Positions 47,712 through 63,722 are shown, numbered from the stretch's first letter. The stretch is 64,000 bases of DNA from Vreelandella salicampi (GCF_013415105.1 NZ_JACCDF010000011.1:1-64000), one strand, 5' to 3'. Notes: a model not told the origin generated them from the sequence alone. Numbers and translations: made by a program.

Positions 47712-48224
47712 CTAGCGTTTGTCGAGTGCCACGATCAACCGCGCGATACCCTGGCGCACCGCCTGTTCACGCACGGCGTGGCGATCACCGGGGAAGTGCA
47801 AACACTCCGCCTGCTGGGCACTAACACCGCCCCACGCTAGCCAGACGGTGCCGACCGGCTTTTCGTCACTCCCTCCGTCGGGGCCGGCCACACCACTGAC
47901 CGCGACGGCTAAATCCGCCCCGCTTTCGCGGCAAGCGCCTGCCACCATCGCTTTTACCACCGCTTCGCTGACCGCGCCCTGGCTTTCAAGTATCTCCTCG
48001 GGCACGCCCAAAAGGCGCGTTTTTGCCGCATTAGAGTAGGTGACGTAACCGGTCGAGAAATACGCAGAACTTCCCGGCACAGCGGTAATGGCACTGGCAA
48101 TCCCACCGCCAGTACACGACTCCGCGGCACTCACTTCTACTTGATAGGTGGTGCACAATTTGCCGAGCCGTTGTGCCAGCAGGGTTAAATCCAAGTTTTT
48201 TAAACTCTCAATGCTTCGCGCCAT
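47712..48224 (-). CDS. pncC: Nicotinamide-nucleotide amidohydrolase (CinA C-terminal type)
   Basis: PncC deamidates NMN to nicotinate mononucleotide in pyridine nucleotide salvage. The 170-residue protein is the stand-alone CinA C-terminal domain: [73 protein letters not shown] use the ATG at 48224 with AAGGAG upstream; a GTG two codons earlier is possible. It precedes recA as in Pseudomonas, and is divergent from mutS. Confidence 0.94.
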   Translation of the reverse strand: MARSIESLKNLDLTLLAQRLGKLCTTYQVEVSAAESCTGGGIASAITAVPGSSAYFSTGYVTYSNAAKTRLLGVPEEILESQGAVSEAVVKAMVAGACRESGADLAVAVSGVAGPDGGSDEKPVGTVWLAWGGVSAQQAECLHFPGDRHAVREQAVRQGIARLIVALDKR

Positions 48225-48321
48225 GGTCACTCCTTCATGTCGATCATCACTTCAGCGTAGAATACCGGTTTTCACCCGACGATTTCACATACTCGACGAA
48301 CACGCGCATTCTAGGACACTC

Positions 48322-50886
48322 ATGGCCAGCAGCACACCGGCGCATACGCCGATGATCGCACAGTATTTAAAGATTAAGCGCGAGCACCCCGAGGTATTGC
48401 TGTTTTACCGCATGGGGGATTTTTATGAGCTATTTTTTGACGACGCCAAGCGGGCCGCCGCGCTTTTAGATATCACTCTCACCCAACGCGGCCAATCGGG
48501 CGGCAAACCCATCCCCATGGCGGGAGTACCCTACCACAGCGCCGAAGGCTATCTTGCACGACTGGTCAGCGCCGGGGAGTCCGTGGCCATCTGTGAGCAA
48601 ATTGGCGACCCGGCCACCAGTAAAGGCCCGGTTGATCGCCAGGTGGTACGCATCGTCACGCCCGGCACGCTGCACGATGAAGCACTGCTCGACGCACGTC
48701 GCGATAACGTCCTCGCGTCGATCGCCCAGGGCGGCGAGCGCTGGGGGCTTGCCTGGCTTGAACTCTCCAGTGGGCGCTTTAGCGTGCTGGAAGTTGAAAA
48801 CGAAGAAGAGATGCTCGCCGAACTGACTCGTCTATCCCCAGCGGAACTGCTGGTACCGGAGCACCTGACGCTACCCGAGTCGCTTTCCCGCGAGCGCAGC
48901 CTGCGCCGTCAAGGCGAGTGGCTTTATGACCTGGAAAGCGCCACGCGCAGCCTGTGCGATCAATTTGAAGTGCAGGACCTGCGCGGTTTCGGCTGCGCCC
49001 ATTTAAGTACCGCGCTAGTGGCGGCGGGCGTATTGATTGACTATGCCCGCGATACTCAGCGCTCGCGCCTGCCCCACGTCACCGCGATTGGCGTTGAGAA
49101 CCGCGACGACACGGTGGTGATTGACGCGGCAAGCCGGCGCAACTTAGAGATCGATACCAACTTAGGCGGCGGGCAAGACAATACCCTGGCAAGCGTACTG
49201 GATACCTGCGCCACCGCCATGGGCTCGCGGTTATTAAAGCGCTGGCTCAACCGGCCACTGCGCCAGCGCGAGGTGGTGCAAAAGCGCCAGGCAGGCGTGG
49301 CGCTTTTAACCCTCGACGCCGCTTACATGAGCTTGCGTGAGACCTTAAGCGCCGTTGGCGATGTGGAGCGGATTCTCGCTCGCGTGGCGCTTTATAGCGC
49401 CCGCCCACGGGATTTGGCGCGTCTGCGCGATGCACTCGCCACCCTGCCCGAGCTCGAGCACGCGCTGAGCGATATCGACACCGGCAGCGCGCTGGACAAT
49501 TTGCGCCCACATATTCGCCCTTACCCCGAGATCGCCGACACACTGCAGCGCGCCTTAATGGAAAACCCGCCAGTCGTGATTCGCGACGGTGGCGTGATTG
49601 CCCACGGCTTTGACGCTGAGCTCGACGAGCAGCGCGGCATGGCCGAAAACGCCGGGGACTATCTGGTTCAGCTCGAGACCCGCGAGCGCGAGCGTACCGG
49701 GCTTGCCAACTTAAAAGTCGGCTACAACCGCGTTCACGGCTATTTTATCGAACTGCCCCGCGCCCAGGCCCAACAAGCCCCGGTCGACTATATTCGCCGC
49801 CAAACGTTGAAGAATGCCGAGCGCTTTATCATTCCCGAGCTTAAAGAATTCGAAGACAAAGCACTTTCGGCCAAATCCCGGGCGCTAACGCGGGAAAAGT
49901 GGCTTTACGACCGTCTGTTGGAAGACCTTAACGCCACGCTGCATGAACTTCAGGGCACGTCCCGCGCGCTGTCGGAGCTTGACGTGCTGTGCGCCTTTGC
50001 CGAACGTGCCGAGGCGCTTAACTGGGTGCGCCCTACGCTGGGTGAAAACACCGGATTTAAGATCGACGCGGGGCGCCACCCGGTGGTCGAGCAGGTCAGC
50101 GAGACACCGTTTGTACCCAACGATGTCACGCTCACCCCAGAGCAGCACATGCTGATCATTACCGGCCCCAACATGGGGGGGAAATCCACCTACATGCGCC
50201 AGACAGCGCTGATCGCACTACTCGCCCATAGCGGCTGCTTTGTGCCCGCTGACGCCGCGGAGATCGGCCCGGTGGATCGCATTTTTACGCGCATTGGCTC
50301 CTCCGATGACCTCGCTGGCGGGCGCTCGACCTTTATGGTCGAGATGACCGAAACCGCCAACATCCTGCACAATGCTACCGAGCATAGCTTGGTGCTGATG
50401 GATGAAATCGGCCGCGGCACCAGCACCTTCGATGGTTTATCGCTTGCCTGGGCGAGCGCCGAACATTTGGCTAACGCACAGGCGCTGACGTTATTTGCTA
50501 CGCACTATTTCGAGATGACGGCTCTGCCCGAGCATGCCGAAGGCGTGGCCAATATTCATCTCACCGCTACCGAGCACGGTGAGCGCATTGTCTTTATGCA
50601 CCGTATCGAAGCCGGCCCCGCGAGCCAAAGCTATGGCTTGCAAGTCGCGCAGTTAGCCGGTGTACCATCGCAGGTGATACAGCGCGCCCGGGAGAAGCTC
50701 GTCACCTTAGAGCAGCGCGATACCGAAAGCCCTGGGGCGGTTAAACGTTTTGATACACCTCAGCAAAACGATTTATTTGCCCAAGCGCCCCATCCGGTCG
50801 TAGAGGCATTGGAGACACTTAATGTCGACGAGCTATCGCCGCGGCAGGCATTGGAGCTTTTGTATCAGTGGCGCGCTCAAGTGTAA
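48322..50886 (+). CDS. mutS: DNA mismatch repair protein MutS
   Basis: MutS recognises mismatches and starts methyl-directed repair with MutL. I start it at [16 protein letters not shown] (854 residues, the E. coli length), dropping 58 upstream in-frame codons that overlap pncC. The mismatch-binding wedge [11 protein letters not shown] with its Phe-x-Glu is at about residue 36. Walker [10 protein letters not shown] lies near residues 614-622, followed by [12 protein letters not shown] and ATHYFEM. It is divergent from pncC, with 97 bases between the start codons. Confidence 0.97.
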   Translation: MASSTPAHTPMIAQYLKIKREHPEVLLFYRMGDFYELFFDDAKRAAALLDITLTQRGQSGGKPIPMAGVPYHSAEGYLARLVSAGESVAICEQIGDPATSKGPVDRQVVRIVTPGTLHDEALLDARRDNVLASIAQGGERWGLAWLELSSGRFSVLEVENEEEMLAELTRLSPAELLVPEHLTLPESLSRERSLRRQGEWLYDLESATRSLCDQFEVQDLRGFGCAHLSTALVAAGVLIDYARDTQRSRLPHVTAIGVENRDDTVVIDAASRRNLEIDTNLGGGQDNTLASVLDTCATAMGSRLLKRWLNRPLRQREVVQKRQAGVALLTLDAAYMSLRETLSAVGDVERILARVALYSARPRDLARLRDALATLPELEHALSDIDTGSALDNLRPHIRPYPEIADTLQRALMENPPVVIRDGGVIAHGFDAELDEQRGMAENAGDYLVQLETRERERTGLANLKVGYNRVHGYFIELPRAQAQQAPVDYIRRQTLKNAERFIIPELKEFEDKALSAKSRALTREKWLYDRLLEDLNATLHELQGTSRALSELDVLCAFAERAEALNWVRPTLGENTGFKIDAGRHPVVEQVSETPFVPNDVTLTPEQHMLIITGPNMGGKSTYMRQTALIALLAHSGCFVPADAAEIGPVDRIFTRIGSSDDLAGGRSTFMVEMTETANILHNATEHSLVLMDEIGRGTSTFDGLSLAWASAEHLANAQALTLFATHYFEMTALPEHAEGVANIHLTATEHGERIVFMHRIEAGPASQSYGLQVAQLAGVPSQVIQRAREKLVTLEQRDTESPGAVKRFDTPQQNDLFAQAPHPVVEALETLNVDELSPRQALELLYQWRAQV

Positions 50887-50913
50887 GGCAACGCCCGACA
50901 CGCGCTTCGGCAG

Positions 50914-50940
50914 GTTCGCTTCGACAGGCTCAGCGCGAAC
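50914..50940. repeat. REP-like palindromic element, copy upstream of fdxA
   Basis: GTTCGC (50914) and GCGAAC (50935) flank the 15-mer CTTCGACAGGCTCAG (50919-50933), which recurs perfectly at 51473-51487. This is the common extragenic palindrome type (TTCGACAGGCTCAG) of many gammaproteobacteria. Confidence 0.75.
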
Positions 50941-51078
50941 GGGGTTACCCAGCATACTGAGCTTGCCGCTAGACGGCGCCGCCTCTAGAATGTCGCACAC
51001 TATTTATCTTATAAAGAAAAGATAATCTATAACCATCCGTGATTAAAACCATTTTCGCTTTAACTTACGCTTAAACCA

Positions 51079-51096
51079 CGCCGGGCTCACCCGGCG
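51079..51096 (+). promoter_or_regulatory. Stable hairpin in the fdxA leader
   Basis: CGCCGGG-CTCA-CCCGGCG is a perfect 7-bp hairpin ending just before the ribosome-binding site (AGAGGGA). It may influence fdxA translation or mRNA stability; no known riboswitch is recognised. Confidence 0.4.
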
Positions 51097-51115
51097 CTGC
51101 AAGAGGGATACCAAG

Positions 51116-51439
51116 ATGACCTTTGTTGTGACCGAGAACTGCATCCAATGCAAATACACCGACTGCGTGGAAGTTTGCCCGGTCGACTGCTTCTACGAAG
51201 GCCCTAACTTCCTGGTGATCCACCCGGATGAGTGCATCGATTGCGCGCTATGCGAGCCGGAATGCCCTGCCGAGGCGATATTCTCCGAGGACGAGCTGCC
51301 CGATGGGCAAGAGCCTTTTGTTGAACTCAATGCCGAACTGGCGGAAGTCTGGCCCAACATCGCCGAAAAGAAAGACCCGTTGCCGGATGCCGAAGAGTGG
51401 GATGGCAAAACAGGCAAGCTAGAGAAACTCGAGCGCTAA
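51116..51439 (+). CDS. fdxA: Seven-iron ferredoxin FdxA
   Basis: This 107-residue ferredoxin has one 3Fe-4S and one 4Fe-4S site. Cysteines 9, 17 and 21 with 50, and 40, 43, 46 with 25, follow the family pattern ([19 protein letters not shown] and [13 protein letters not shown]). Cys12 in the CIQC pair is present, as in Azotobacter-type FdI proteins. It is an electron carrier whose partner is not clear from context. It follows mutS, and the rsmZ-like RNA is convergent with it, the same neighbourhood as in Pseudomonas. Confidence 0.95.
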   Translation: MTFVVTENCIQCKYTDCVEVCPVDCFYEGPNFLVIHPDECIDCALCEPECPAEAIFSEDELPDGQEPFVELNAELAEVWPNIAEKKDPLPDAEEWDGKTGKLEKLER

Positions 51440-51457
51440 GGCGGGGCACTTTTCACT

Positions 51458-51487
51458 CTGAGCCTGATCGCCCTTCGACAGGCTCAG
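51458..51487. repeat. REP-like inverted repeat downstream of fdxA
   Basis: CTGAGCCTG (51458-51466) and CAGGCTCAG (51479-51487) are perfect 9-bp arms. The right side contains the same CTTCGACAGGCTCAG 15-mer as the element before fdxA. It may also serve as an fdxA 3' hairpin, though no T-run follows. Confidence 0.75.
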
Positions 51488-51507
51488 GATGAATTTGTCA
51501 TCGCGCA

Positions 51508-51684
51508 CAAAAAAGCGGCCCGTAGGCCGCCCGCTCCAAGCACTTCCTCTGACACTCCCTGCGTCAAATCTCCTAAGGTGCCGTCCCTGCCAGGGCCAAC
51601 ATCAATGTATCGCCCGGCGCACCCAAGCATCCCGTTGCATCCTGCCTGAAGGCATCCTTGCCTCCCTTGTCCTGAGCGCATTGT
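51508..51684 (-). ncRNA. rsmZ: RsmZ/CsrB-like GGA-rich small RNA
   Basis: On the minus strand about 175 bases carry ten GGA triplets. The contexts include AGGAC, AGGGAGG, AAGGATG, CAGGATG, CGGGATG, AGGGACG, TAGGAG, AGGGAG, GAGGAAG and TTGGAG. The gene ends in a strong terminator (51509-51530). Such GGA-rich RNAs sequester CsrA/RsmA dimers; csrA is encoded at 41506-41697. A perfect GacA/UvrY-type site lies about 160-180 bp upstream. The RNA sits next to fdxA, as rsmZ does in Pseudomonas. The 5' end is an estimate from a possible promoter (TTGACC, then TAGATC 16 bases on) near 51689-51716. No protein reading frame explains the motif density. Confidence 0.85.
51509..51530 (-). terminator. Terminator of the rsmZ-like RNA
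   Basis: GCGGCC (51515-51520) and GGCCGC (51525-51530) with a CGTA loop are followed on the minus strand by six T residues. It faces away from fdxA and cannot serve eno, which has its own terminator at 51716-51752. Confidence 0.85.
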
Positions 51685-51715
51685 GGCAGATCTAAGTAAA
51701 GCCTCAAGGTGGTCA

Positions 51716-51752
51716 AAAACGCCAAAAGCGACCCTATCGGGTCGCTTTTGGC
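51716..51752 (-). terminator. Terminator after eno
   Basis: A perfect 14-bp stem (GCCAAAAGCGACCC at 51721 with GGGTCGCTTTTGGC at 51739) with a TATC loop is followed on the minus strand by five T residues. It lies about 150 bases after the eno stop, beyond the GacA-type sites. Confidence 0.9.
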
Positions 51753-51844
51753 AAACTCTTCTCATTAAAAACAGCATGTTATGCTCGAATATAGACGCTA
51801 CGACGTCTTTACATACAAGCTAAAACGTCAATTTCGTCGGCTTT

Positions 51845-51862
51845 TGTAAGAGATCTCTTACA
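51845..51862 (-). promoter_or_regulatory. GacA/UvrY recognition palindrome
   Basis: TGTAAGAGATCTCTTACA fits TGTAAG-N2-AT-N2-CTTACA, the upstream activating sequence of GacA-controlled small RNAs, at every defined position. It is the core of a 24-bp perfect palindrome (51842-51865). It lies between eno and the rsmZ-like RNA. Confidence 0.85.
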
Positions 51863-51866
51863 AAAA

Positions 51867-51884
51867 ATGAAGCGATCTCTTACA
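51867..51884 (-). promoter_or_regulatory. Second, partial GacA-type site
   Basis: Reading on the minus strand, TGTAAGAGATC is repeated exactly, but the right half degenerates to GCTTCAT. One half-site and the AT centre match the consensus. It lies 22 bp (two turns) from the perfect site. Confidence 0.55.
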
Positions 51885-51903
51885 CGTCATTTTTGCGTCA
51901 GCC

Positions 51904-57606
<5,703 letters not shown>

Positions 57607-57651
57607 CTAACTCCTCTCGGCGACGGGCATCAGCTAATAGACAGAAACGGC

Positions 57652-60600
57652 TTATTCCGGATGGCGCCGGGATTGATCAAGCAGGCTGCCCAGACTCGCC
57701 GCCTTTGGCTTAACCAGCCAGAAGTGACGCACGTAATCGCTAAAGTCTTCAAGCATATCGGCGCCGCGGCTTGATCCCGTCGCGGCCACGTACTCTTCGA
57801 TCACTTCGCGTAGATGGCGGCGGTGCGCCTCCATCGTCTCGGTGTTAATCCGATGAATTTCCACCAGCTCGTGGTTGTACTTATCCACGAAGGTGCGATC
57901 TTCATCCAACACGTAGGCAAATCCGCCGGTCATGCCCGCACCAAAGTTGACGCCGGTTTCCCCCAGCACGCAGACCAAGCCGCCGGTCATGTATTCGCAG
58001 CAGTGATCGCCCGCGCCTTCGATGACCGCGTGAGCACCGGAGTTACGCACCCCGAAACGCTCGCCGGCTATGCCCCCAGCAAACAGCTTGCCGCCGGTGG
58101 CGCCATACAGGCAGGTATTGCCGATAATCGCCGTTTTGTGACTTTCAAACTGACTCTCGCGCGGCGGCACGATGACGATTTTCCCGCCGTTCATGCCCTT
58201 ACCGACGTAGTCATTGGCGTCGCCTTCCAAATACAGATGCAAGCCACGTGCGTTCCACACACCAAAGCTTTGGCCGGCAACGCCGGTAAAACGCGCGATA
58301 ATCGGCGTTTCTTCCAGCCCTGCCTCGCCGTAGCGCTTGGCAATCGCTCCGGATGTCAGCGCGCCGACGCTACGGTCGCAGTTGGTAATATTGAAAGTAA
58401 ATTCGCCGCCGGATTTTGATTCAACCGCGCCACGCACCGCTTCCAGCACTTCTTGGTTTTTAGCGCCCGGGTCGTGGGGTACGTTGCGGCTGACTTGGCA
58501 GAACTGCGGCGCGTCAGCAGGGACGAAGTCATTGGCCAACAGCGGGGTCAAATCCAGCTTGCGCTGCGACGCCGTGTTGCCTTCGAGCACTTCTAGCAAG
58601 TCGGTGCGGCCGATCAAATCGGTCAGCTGGCGAACGCCCAGCATCGCCATCAGCTCGCGCACTTCTTCGGCGATAAAGCGGAAGTAGTGCTTGACCATAT
58701 CCACCGTGCCGCGGAAGTGCTCACCGCGCAGGAAGTCATCCTGGGTCGCCACGCCGGTGGCGCAGTTGTTCAAATGGCAAATACGCAGGTACTTACAGCC
58801 CAGCGCCACCATCGGCGCGGTACCAAAGCCAAAGCTCTCGGCGCCCAGAATCGCCGCTTTCACCACATCCAGCCCGGTTTTCAGGCCGCCGTCGGTTTGC
58901 AGGCGAATTTTGTCGCGCAGGCCATTGATCCGCAGTGCCTGGTGCACCTCCGGCAGGCCTAACTCCCAAGGCGAACCGGCGTGCTTGATGGACGTCAGCG
59001 GGCTCGCCGCCGTACCGCCGTCATAGCCGGAAACGGTGATCAAATCGGCGTACGCCTTGGCCACGCCCGTGGCGATGGTGCCGATACCCGGCTCGGAAAC
59101 CAGCTTCACCGACACCTGCGCATCCGGGTTGACCTGCTTAAGATCGAAAATCAGCTGCGCCAGGTCTTCAATCGAGTAAATATCGTGGTGCGGCGGCGGT
59201 GAAATCAGCGTCACGCCGGGCACCGAATAACGCAGCCTGGCAATCAGCTGATTGACCTTGCCGCCGGGCAGTTGGCCGCCCTCGCCGGGCTTGGCGCCCT
59301 GGGCGACCTTGATCTGCAACACTTCGGCATTGACCAGATAGTGCGGGGTAACGCCAAAGCGGCCCGAGGCGATCTGTTTGATTTTGGAACTGCGAATGGT
59401 GCCGTATCGGGCCGGATCTTCACCGCCTTCACCCGAGTTGGAGCGACCACCCGCCTCGTTCATCGCCTGCGCCAGCGCCTCGTGGGCTTCCGGCGAGAGC
59501 GCGCCGAGCGACATGCCCGCGCTGTCAAAACGTGGAATCAGCGCTTCGACCGACTCCACCTCATCAAGCGGCACCGGCGTTTCAGCAGGCTTGAGCTTCA
59601 AGAGGTCGCGGATGGTCGCCACCGGGCGCTCATTGACCAGCTGCGCGAACTTCTTCCACTTAGCGTAGCTGCCCTCCTGCACGGCTTGCTGCAGCGTCAT
59701 CACCACATCAGGGTTGTAAGCGTGGTACTCGTGCCCGTGGACATACTTAAACATCCCGCCTTGCGAGATGCCTTTGCGCGCAATCCAGGCGTCACGGCCA
59801 AGCGCTTCCTGCTGCAATTGGAGCTCGGCAAAGCCAGTGCCTTGAATGCGCGACGCCATGCCCGGGAAGCACATATGCATAATGTCATCATCGAGGCCGA
59901 CGGCTTCAAACAGCATCGAACCGCGATAAGACGCCAGCGTCGAGATGCCCATCTTAGACAGAATTTTAAACAGCCCTTTCTGCAAACCTTTGCGGTAGTT
60001 CTCGCGGGAATCCGCCGGGTTGCCGGTTAGCTCGCCCACACGGTGCATATCGGCCATGACCTGATAGGCCAACCACGGGTAGACCGCCGTGGCGCCCACG
60101 CCAAACAACACCGCCATTTGGTGGGCATCACGTGCGTAGCCGGTTTCCACTACGATGTTGGCATTGGGGCGCAGCGCCAGGCGGCCAAGGTGCGTATGCA
60201 CCGCCCCTACCGCCAGCGTGGCTTGAATCGGAATTAGCCCTTTAGGCAGGTCGGCATCCGAGAGCACCAAAATCACCTTACCCGCTCTCACTTGCCTTTC
60301 GGCGGCCTGACAGAGCGAGGTCAGCGCTTGCTTAAGCGACTGCGCTTGTGGGTCGTATCCCAGCGAGAACGTATGGCTAGCGAAGGCCGGGTCGTCCTGG
60401 TTAATCAACGCGGTGAACTTGCGCGGCGACAGCACCGGCGTGGTCAAAATCAACCGGTGGGCGTGTTCGGGCGTCGCTTTAAATACGTTGAGCTCAGCCC
60501 CGCCGCAGGTTTCCAGCGACATCACAATCGCTTCGCGCAGCGGATCAATAGCCGGGTTGGTGACCTGAGCAAACTTCTGGCGGAAGTAGTCGCTCAAAAG

Positions 60601-62094
60601 GCGTGGACGGCTAGAGAGCACAGCCATTGGGGTATCGTCGCCCATGGAGCCGACCGCTTCCTGACCACTTTCCGACAGCGGACGCAGCACTTGGTCGCGC
60701 TCTTCAAAGCTGACCTGGAACATCTTTTGCTGCGTGTTGAGCGCGTCGGTGTCCATGGTCTGAAAACGGGCAAGCTCGGTGAGTGCCGACTCCAAATAGT
60801 TGGCCTCTTGCTTCAACCAGCGTTTATAAGGGTAGGCCGATTTCAGGCGGTTATCGATTTCTTCGGTATGCAGCACTTCGCCGGTATGAGTATCCACGGC
60901 GAGCATCTGCCCCGGGCCAACACGGCCTTTGGCGACCACATCGGCAGGCTTGTAGTCGTAGGTGCCGATTTCTGAGGCGAGCGTGATATAGCCGTTTTTG
61001 GTGATCACCCAACGCGCCGGACGCAAGCCGTTACGGTCGAGCATACACACCGCTTGACGGCCGTCGGTCATCACCACGCCGGCCGGGCCGTCCCATGGCT
61101 CCATGTGCATGGAGTTGTACTCGTAGAACGCGCGCAGCTCGGCATCCATGGTTTCGACGTTCTGCCATGCCGGCGGCACCATCATACGCACGGCGCGATG
61201 CAGTTCCATGCCGCCGGTGAGCAGCACTTCCAGCATGTTATCCATGCTCGAGGAGTCGGAACCGGTGGTGTTGACGATCTCGTCGAGCTCGGCAATATCC
61301 GGCAAGCGGTCGTTGACAAAGTTTTGTTTGCGCGAGTTGGCCCAGCCGCGGTTGGCTTCAATGGTGTTGATTTCACCGTTGTGAGCGAGCAAACGAAACG
61401 GCTGCGCCAGCGGCCAGCGTGGAGCCGTATTGGTAGAAAAGCGCTGGTGGAAGACACAAATAGCCGTTTCCAGGCGCGGGTCGTTCAAGTCATGGTAAAA
61501 CGCCGGCAAATCTTCCGGCATCACCAGGCCCTTATAAGACACGACTTCAGAAGAGAGCGAGGCGATATAGAAGTCTTCATCGTCGCGCAGCGCTTGCTCA
61601 GCCTTACGGCGCGCCATGAAGAGATCGACGTCGAAATGTTCACCGCTACCCGGTGTCACAAACACCTGATGAATGCGCGGCAAACACTCTAGCGCCATCG
61701 GGCCACAGACAGAGGCATCCACCGGGACCTCGCGCCAGCCAGCAACGCCGAGACCACGGTTTTTCAACTCACGTTCCAGCACGTCTTGGGCATGCTCAGC
61801 GCGGGCGTTATCGTCGGGCAAAAACACCACGCCAACGGCAAAGTGTTCGCCTAGCGCAACGTCTAAAGCGTCAGCTGCTACATCGCGCATAAATTGCACG
61901 GGCATTTTTAGCAGCAGGCCGCAGCCATCGCCGGTTTTGCCGTCGGCCGCGATGCCGCCACGGTGAGTCATGCAAGTCAACGACTCAATGGCCGTTTTCA
62001 GCAAGTCGTGGCTTGCTTGCCCTTCCATATGGGCGATCAAACCAAAGCCGCAGTTGTCGCGAAACTCGCCGGGCTGATGAAGACCTCTGTTCAT
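57652..62094 (-). CDS. gltB: Glutamate synthase large subunit
   Basis: GltB makes two glutamates from glutamine and 2-oxoglutarate. The 1480-residue precursor has a 14-residue propeptide; cleavage would expose the nucleophile Cys15 (CGFGLIAH). The glutaminase domain, the FMN-binding synthase domain ([38 protein letters not shown]) and the 3Fe-4S cysteines ([19 protein letters not shown] type) follow, with a C-terminal GXGXG beta-helix domain ([20 protein letters not shown]). It is the first gene of gltBD, with a 503-base upstream gap. Confidence 0.97.
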   Translation of the reverse strand: MNRGLHQPGEFRDNCGFGLIAHMEGQASHDLLKTAIESLTCMTHRGGIAADGKTGDGCGLLLKMPVQFMRDVAADALDVALGEHFAVGVVFLPDDNARAEHAQDVLERELKNRGLGVAGWREVPVDASVCGPMALECLPRIHQVFVTPGSGEHFDVDLFMARRKAEQALRDDEDFYIASLSSEVVSYKGLVMPEDLPAFYHDLNDPRLETAICVFHQRFSTNTAPRWPLAQPFRLLAHNGEINTIEANRGWANSRKQNFVNDRLPDIAELDEIVNTTGSDSSSMDNMLEVLLTGGMELHRAVRMMVPPAWQNVETMDAELRAFYEYNSMHMEPWDGPAGVVMTDGRQAVCMLDRNGLRPARWVITKNGYITLASEIGTYDYKPADVVAKGRVGPGQMLAVDTHTGEVLHTEEIDNRLKSAYPYKRWLKQEANYLESALTELARFQTMDTDALNTQQKMFQVSFEERDQVLRPLSESGQEAVGSMGDDTPMAVLSSRPRLLSDYFRQKFAQVTNPAIDPLREAIVMSLETCGGAELNVFKATPEHAHRLILTTPVLSPRKFTALINQDDPAFASHTFSLGYDPQAQSLKQALTSLCQAAERQVRAGKVILVLSDADLPKGLIPIQATLAVGAVHTHLGRLALRPNANIVVETGYARDAHQMAVLFGVGATAVYPWLAYQVMADMHRVGELTGNPADSRENYRKGLQKGLFKILSKMGISTLASYRGSMLFEAVGLDDDIMHMCFPGMASRIQGTGFAELQLQQEALGRDAWIARKGISQGGMFKYVHGHEYHAYNPDVVMTLQQAVQEGSYAKWKKFAQLVNERPVATIRDLLKLKPAETPVPLDEVESVEALIPRFDSAGMSLGALSPEAHEALAQAMNEAGGRSNSGEGGEDPARYGTIRSSKIKQIASGRFGVTPHYLVNAEVLQIKVAQGAKPGEGGQLPGGKVNQLIARLRYSVPGVTLISPPPHHDIYSIEDLAQLIFDLKQVNPDAQVSVKLVSEPGIGTIATGVAKAYADLITVSGYDGGTAASPLTSIKHAGSPWELGLPEVHQALRINGLRDKIRLQTDGGLKTGLDVVKAAILGAESFGFGTAPMVALGCKYLRICHLNNCATGVATQDDFLRGEHFRGTVDMVKHYFRFIAEEVRELMAMLGVRQLTDLIGRTDLLEVLEGNTASQRKLDLTPLLANDFVPADAPQFCQVSRNVPHDPGAKNQEVLEAVRGAVESKSGGEFTFNITNCDRSVGALTSGAIAKRYGEAGLEETPIIARFTGVAGQSFGVWNARGLHLYLEGDANDYVGKGMNGGKIVIVPPRESQFESHKTAIIGNTCLYGATGGKLFAGGIAGERFGVRNSGAHAVIEGAGDHCCEYMTGGLVCVLGETGVNFGAGMTGGFAYVLDEDRTFVDKYNHELVEIHRINTETMEAHRRHLREVIEEYVAATGSSRGADMLEDFSDYVRHFWLVKPKAASLGSLLDQSRRHPE

Positions 62095-62423
62095 GGGCGT
62101 GCCCCTGATAAGCGTATTTTATTTACAGCGAGCTCATGATATAAAGATCGGTTTGCTCTATTTTCGCCGCCTTTTTGTCTGGCTCTTGGTGGCCGTTTTA
62201 GCGCTCGCTGGGATGAGAAAATGGCCGCTCAGCATAGCCATCACCTACCTCCTAGCGCAATCGCCTTACCCCTTTCATTGACGCAAAAACCTCGAAAAAT
62301 CGGTGCCTTGCGAATACCTAAATGCAAAAAATCGATAAACTTCAACAACTTGTAAAACAATAAAACGATCATTCAACGATTAACATAACCCCATAGACTT
62401 TAGTATAAATAAGCCCAAAATCC

Positions 62424-62452
62424 CATGCCGATAGCGCATAAGGCATGCCGAT
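62424..62452. promoter_or_regulatory. Phased 9-bp direct repeat upstream of gltB
   Basis: CATGCCGAT occurs at 62424-62432 and 62444-62452, exactly 20 bp apart, in the AT-rich region about 330-360 bases upstream of gltB. The second copy overlaps the palindrome GGCATGCC. It is a candidate binding site for a regulator of glutamate synthase. Confidence 0.4.
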
Positions 62453-62490
62453 TATCTTATTTTGAGCTAGCTATCGAGTGTGGTCAGCAC

Positions 62491-62529
62491 AAAAAACCGC
62501 TCACCCTTCGAAAATTTCAGGATGAGCGG
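62491..62529 (-). terminator. Terminator after aroB
   Basis: On the minus strand CCGCTCATCC pairs with GGGTGAGCGG (7 perfect pairs then mismatches), followed by six T residues. It is about 70 bases after the aroB stop. The loop side is made of REP-like sequence. Confidence 0.65.
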
Positions 62530-62560
62530 CAGATGTTCCGTTCGCATGAAGCTTGTCGAA
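62504..62560. repeat. Degenerate REP-like pair near aroB
   Basis: CCCTTCGAAAATTTCAGGAT at 62504 matches the element at 51471 (CCCTTCGACAGGCTCAGGAT) apart from the central bases. CCGTTCGCATGAAGCTTG at 62538, continuing TCGAA, is a related element in inverted orientation. Confidence 0.5.
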
Positions 62561-62597
62561 ATGCGTATAAGGCACCCTCCGACAAAAAAATGCTGGC

Positions 62598-63713
62598 CTA
62601 AGCTCGCGAGGCGCGCGGATAGCGCTCCAGCAAAGATGCCAAACGCTCTGGAGGGGTGGCATCGCTCACACTCGCATCACCTAACGCGTTAAGCAGCACC
62701 AGACGCAGGCGGCTATCGATGTTTTTCTTGTCGCGGCGCATGTGCGTCAAAAAATGCTCAGGGGTCATCTCAGCGGGAGCGGCTAGTGGCAAACCGGCAC
62801 TTTCGATCACTGCCAGGGTTCGGGCAAGCACTGCCTCATCGATAAAGCCAAGCTCTCTTGAAAGCGTTGCGGCCATCGCCATCCCCGCCCCCACGGCCTC
62901 GCCGTGTAGCCAGTTACCGTAACCCTGGTGCGCTTCAATGGCGTGGCCAAAGGTGTGACCCAGGTTTAAAAGCGCCCGCACGCCTTGCTCGGTCTCATCT
63001 TCAGCGACGATATCGGCTTTGATCTGGCAGCTACGCGCGATCGCCTCGGCTAGCATATTCGGGTCGCGCTGGCGAAGCTGCGCCATGTTCGTTTCAAGCC
63101 AGCACAAAAACGCCTCGTCGCGGATAAAGCCGTATTTGATGACTTCAGCAAGCCCCGCTGAGAGTTCGCGGTCGGGCAGCGTGTTAAGCGTGTCGATATC
63201 TACCAGCACGGCCTTCGGCTGCCAAAACGCGCCGATCATATTTTTACCCAACGGGTGATTCACGCCAGTTTTGCCGCCAACGGAGGAATCCACCTGCGAG
63301 AGCAGCGTGGTGGGAACTTGAATAAACGCCACGCCGCGCTGATAGCTCGCCGCAGCAAACCCCACCATATCGCCGATCACACCACCACCGAGGGCAATCA
63401 ACGTGCAGCGGCGATTAAACCCGGCTTCTAGCAGCGCATCCCAAATACGCCCGACCTGCTCGATGGATTTGTACTGCTCGCCATCGGGCAGTACCAGCGT
63501 GCGCACGTCAGCATGCTCCGGCAAGCCGGCGCAGAGATTCGCCAGGTACAACGGCTCAATCGTTTCATTGGTGACAATCATCACCTGCTGGCCAGCCAGG
63601 TACGGCACGATGGTTTCCGGGCGACTTAGCAAGTCCGTACCAATATGAATCGGGTAGCTGCGCTCACCGAGCGCAACATTAAGCGTGCGCAGCACGCCGT
63701 CTGGGTATGTCAT
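62598..63713 (-). CDS. aroB: 3-dehydroquinate synthase
   Basis: AroB cyclises DAHP to 3-dehydroquinate in the shikimate pathway with NAD+ and a divalent metal. The 371 residues include [70 protein letters not shown] and the metal-ligand region [11 protein letters not shown] and HGEAVGAGM. It begins 9 bases after the aroK stop, as one aroKB unit, and ends at a terminator. Confidence 0.97.
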   Translation of the reverse strand: MTYPDGVLRTLNVALGERSYPIHIGTDLLSRPETIVPYLAGQQVMIVTNETIEPLYLANLCAGLPEHADVRTLVLPDGEQYKSIEQVGRIWDALLEAGFNRRCTLIALGGGVIGDMVGFAAASYQRGVAFIQVPTTLLSQVDSSVGGKTGVNHPLGKNMIGAFWQPKAVLVDIDTLNTLPDRELSAGLAEVIKYGFIRDEAFLCWLETNMAQLRQRDPNMLAEAIARSCQIKADIVAEDETEQGVRALLNLGHTFGHAIEAHQGYGNWLHGEAVGAGMAMAATLSRELGFIDEAVLARTLAVIESAGLPLAAPAEMTPEHFLTHMRRDKKNIDSRLRLVLLNALGDASVSDATPPERLASLLERYPRASRA

Positions 63714-63722
63714 GTGAATACC

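Larger units (their letters stand above)
51440..51903. other. 464-base fdxA-eno interval
   Basis: This long gap is not empty. From left to right it holds a REP-like hairpin (51458-51487), the rsmZ-like RNA with its terminator (51508-51684), the eno terminator (51716-51752), an AT-rich segment, a perfect GacA-type palindrome (51845-51862) and a second partial copy (51867-51884). I see no credible protein gene in it. Confidence 0.8.
62095..62597. other. 503-base gltB-aroB interval
   Basis: The half nearest gltB is AT-rich (about 62280-62460) and should hold the gltBD promoter. It includes a 9-bp direct repeat with 20-bp period. The aroB end holds a terminator and REP-like sequences. A 62-residue plus-strand reading frame at 62093-62281 has no recognisable similarity, and I do not call it a gene. 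Confidence 0.6.

Noticed and set aside
51484..51777. 97-residue minus-strand frame in the fdxA-eno gap
   Set aside because: It runs through two terminator stems and the GGA-rich RNA. The small RNA explains the sequence better.
59272..60030. 252-residue plus-strand reading frame inside gltB
   Set aside because: It is an antisense shadow of the conserved glutamate synthase synthase domain.
62093..62281. 62-residue plus-strand frame with a hydrophobic stretch upstream of gltB
   Set aside because: Its start lies on the gltB start codon, it has no ribosome site and it overlaps the gltBD leader. There is no similarity to support it.
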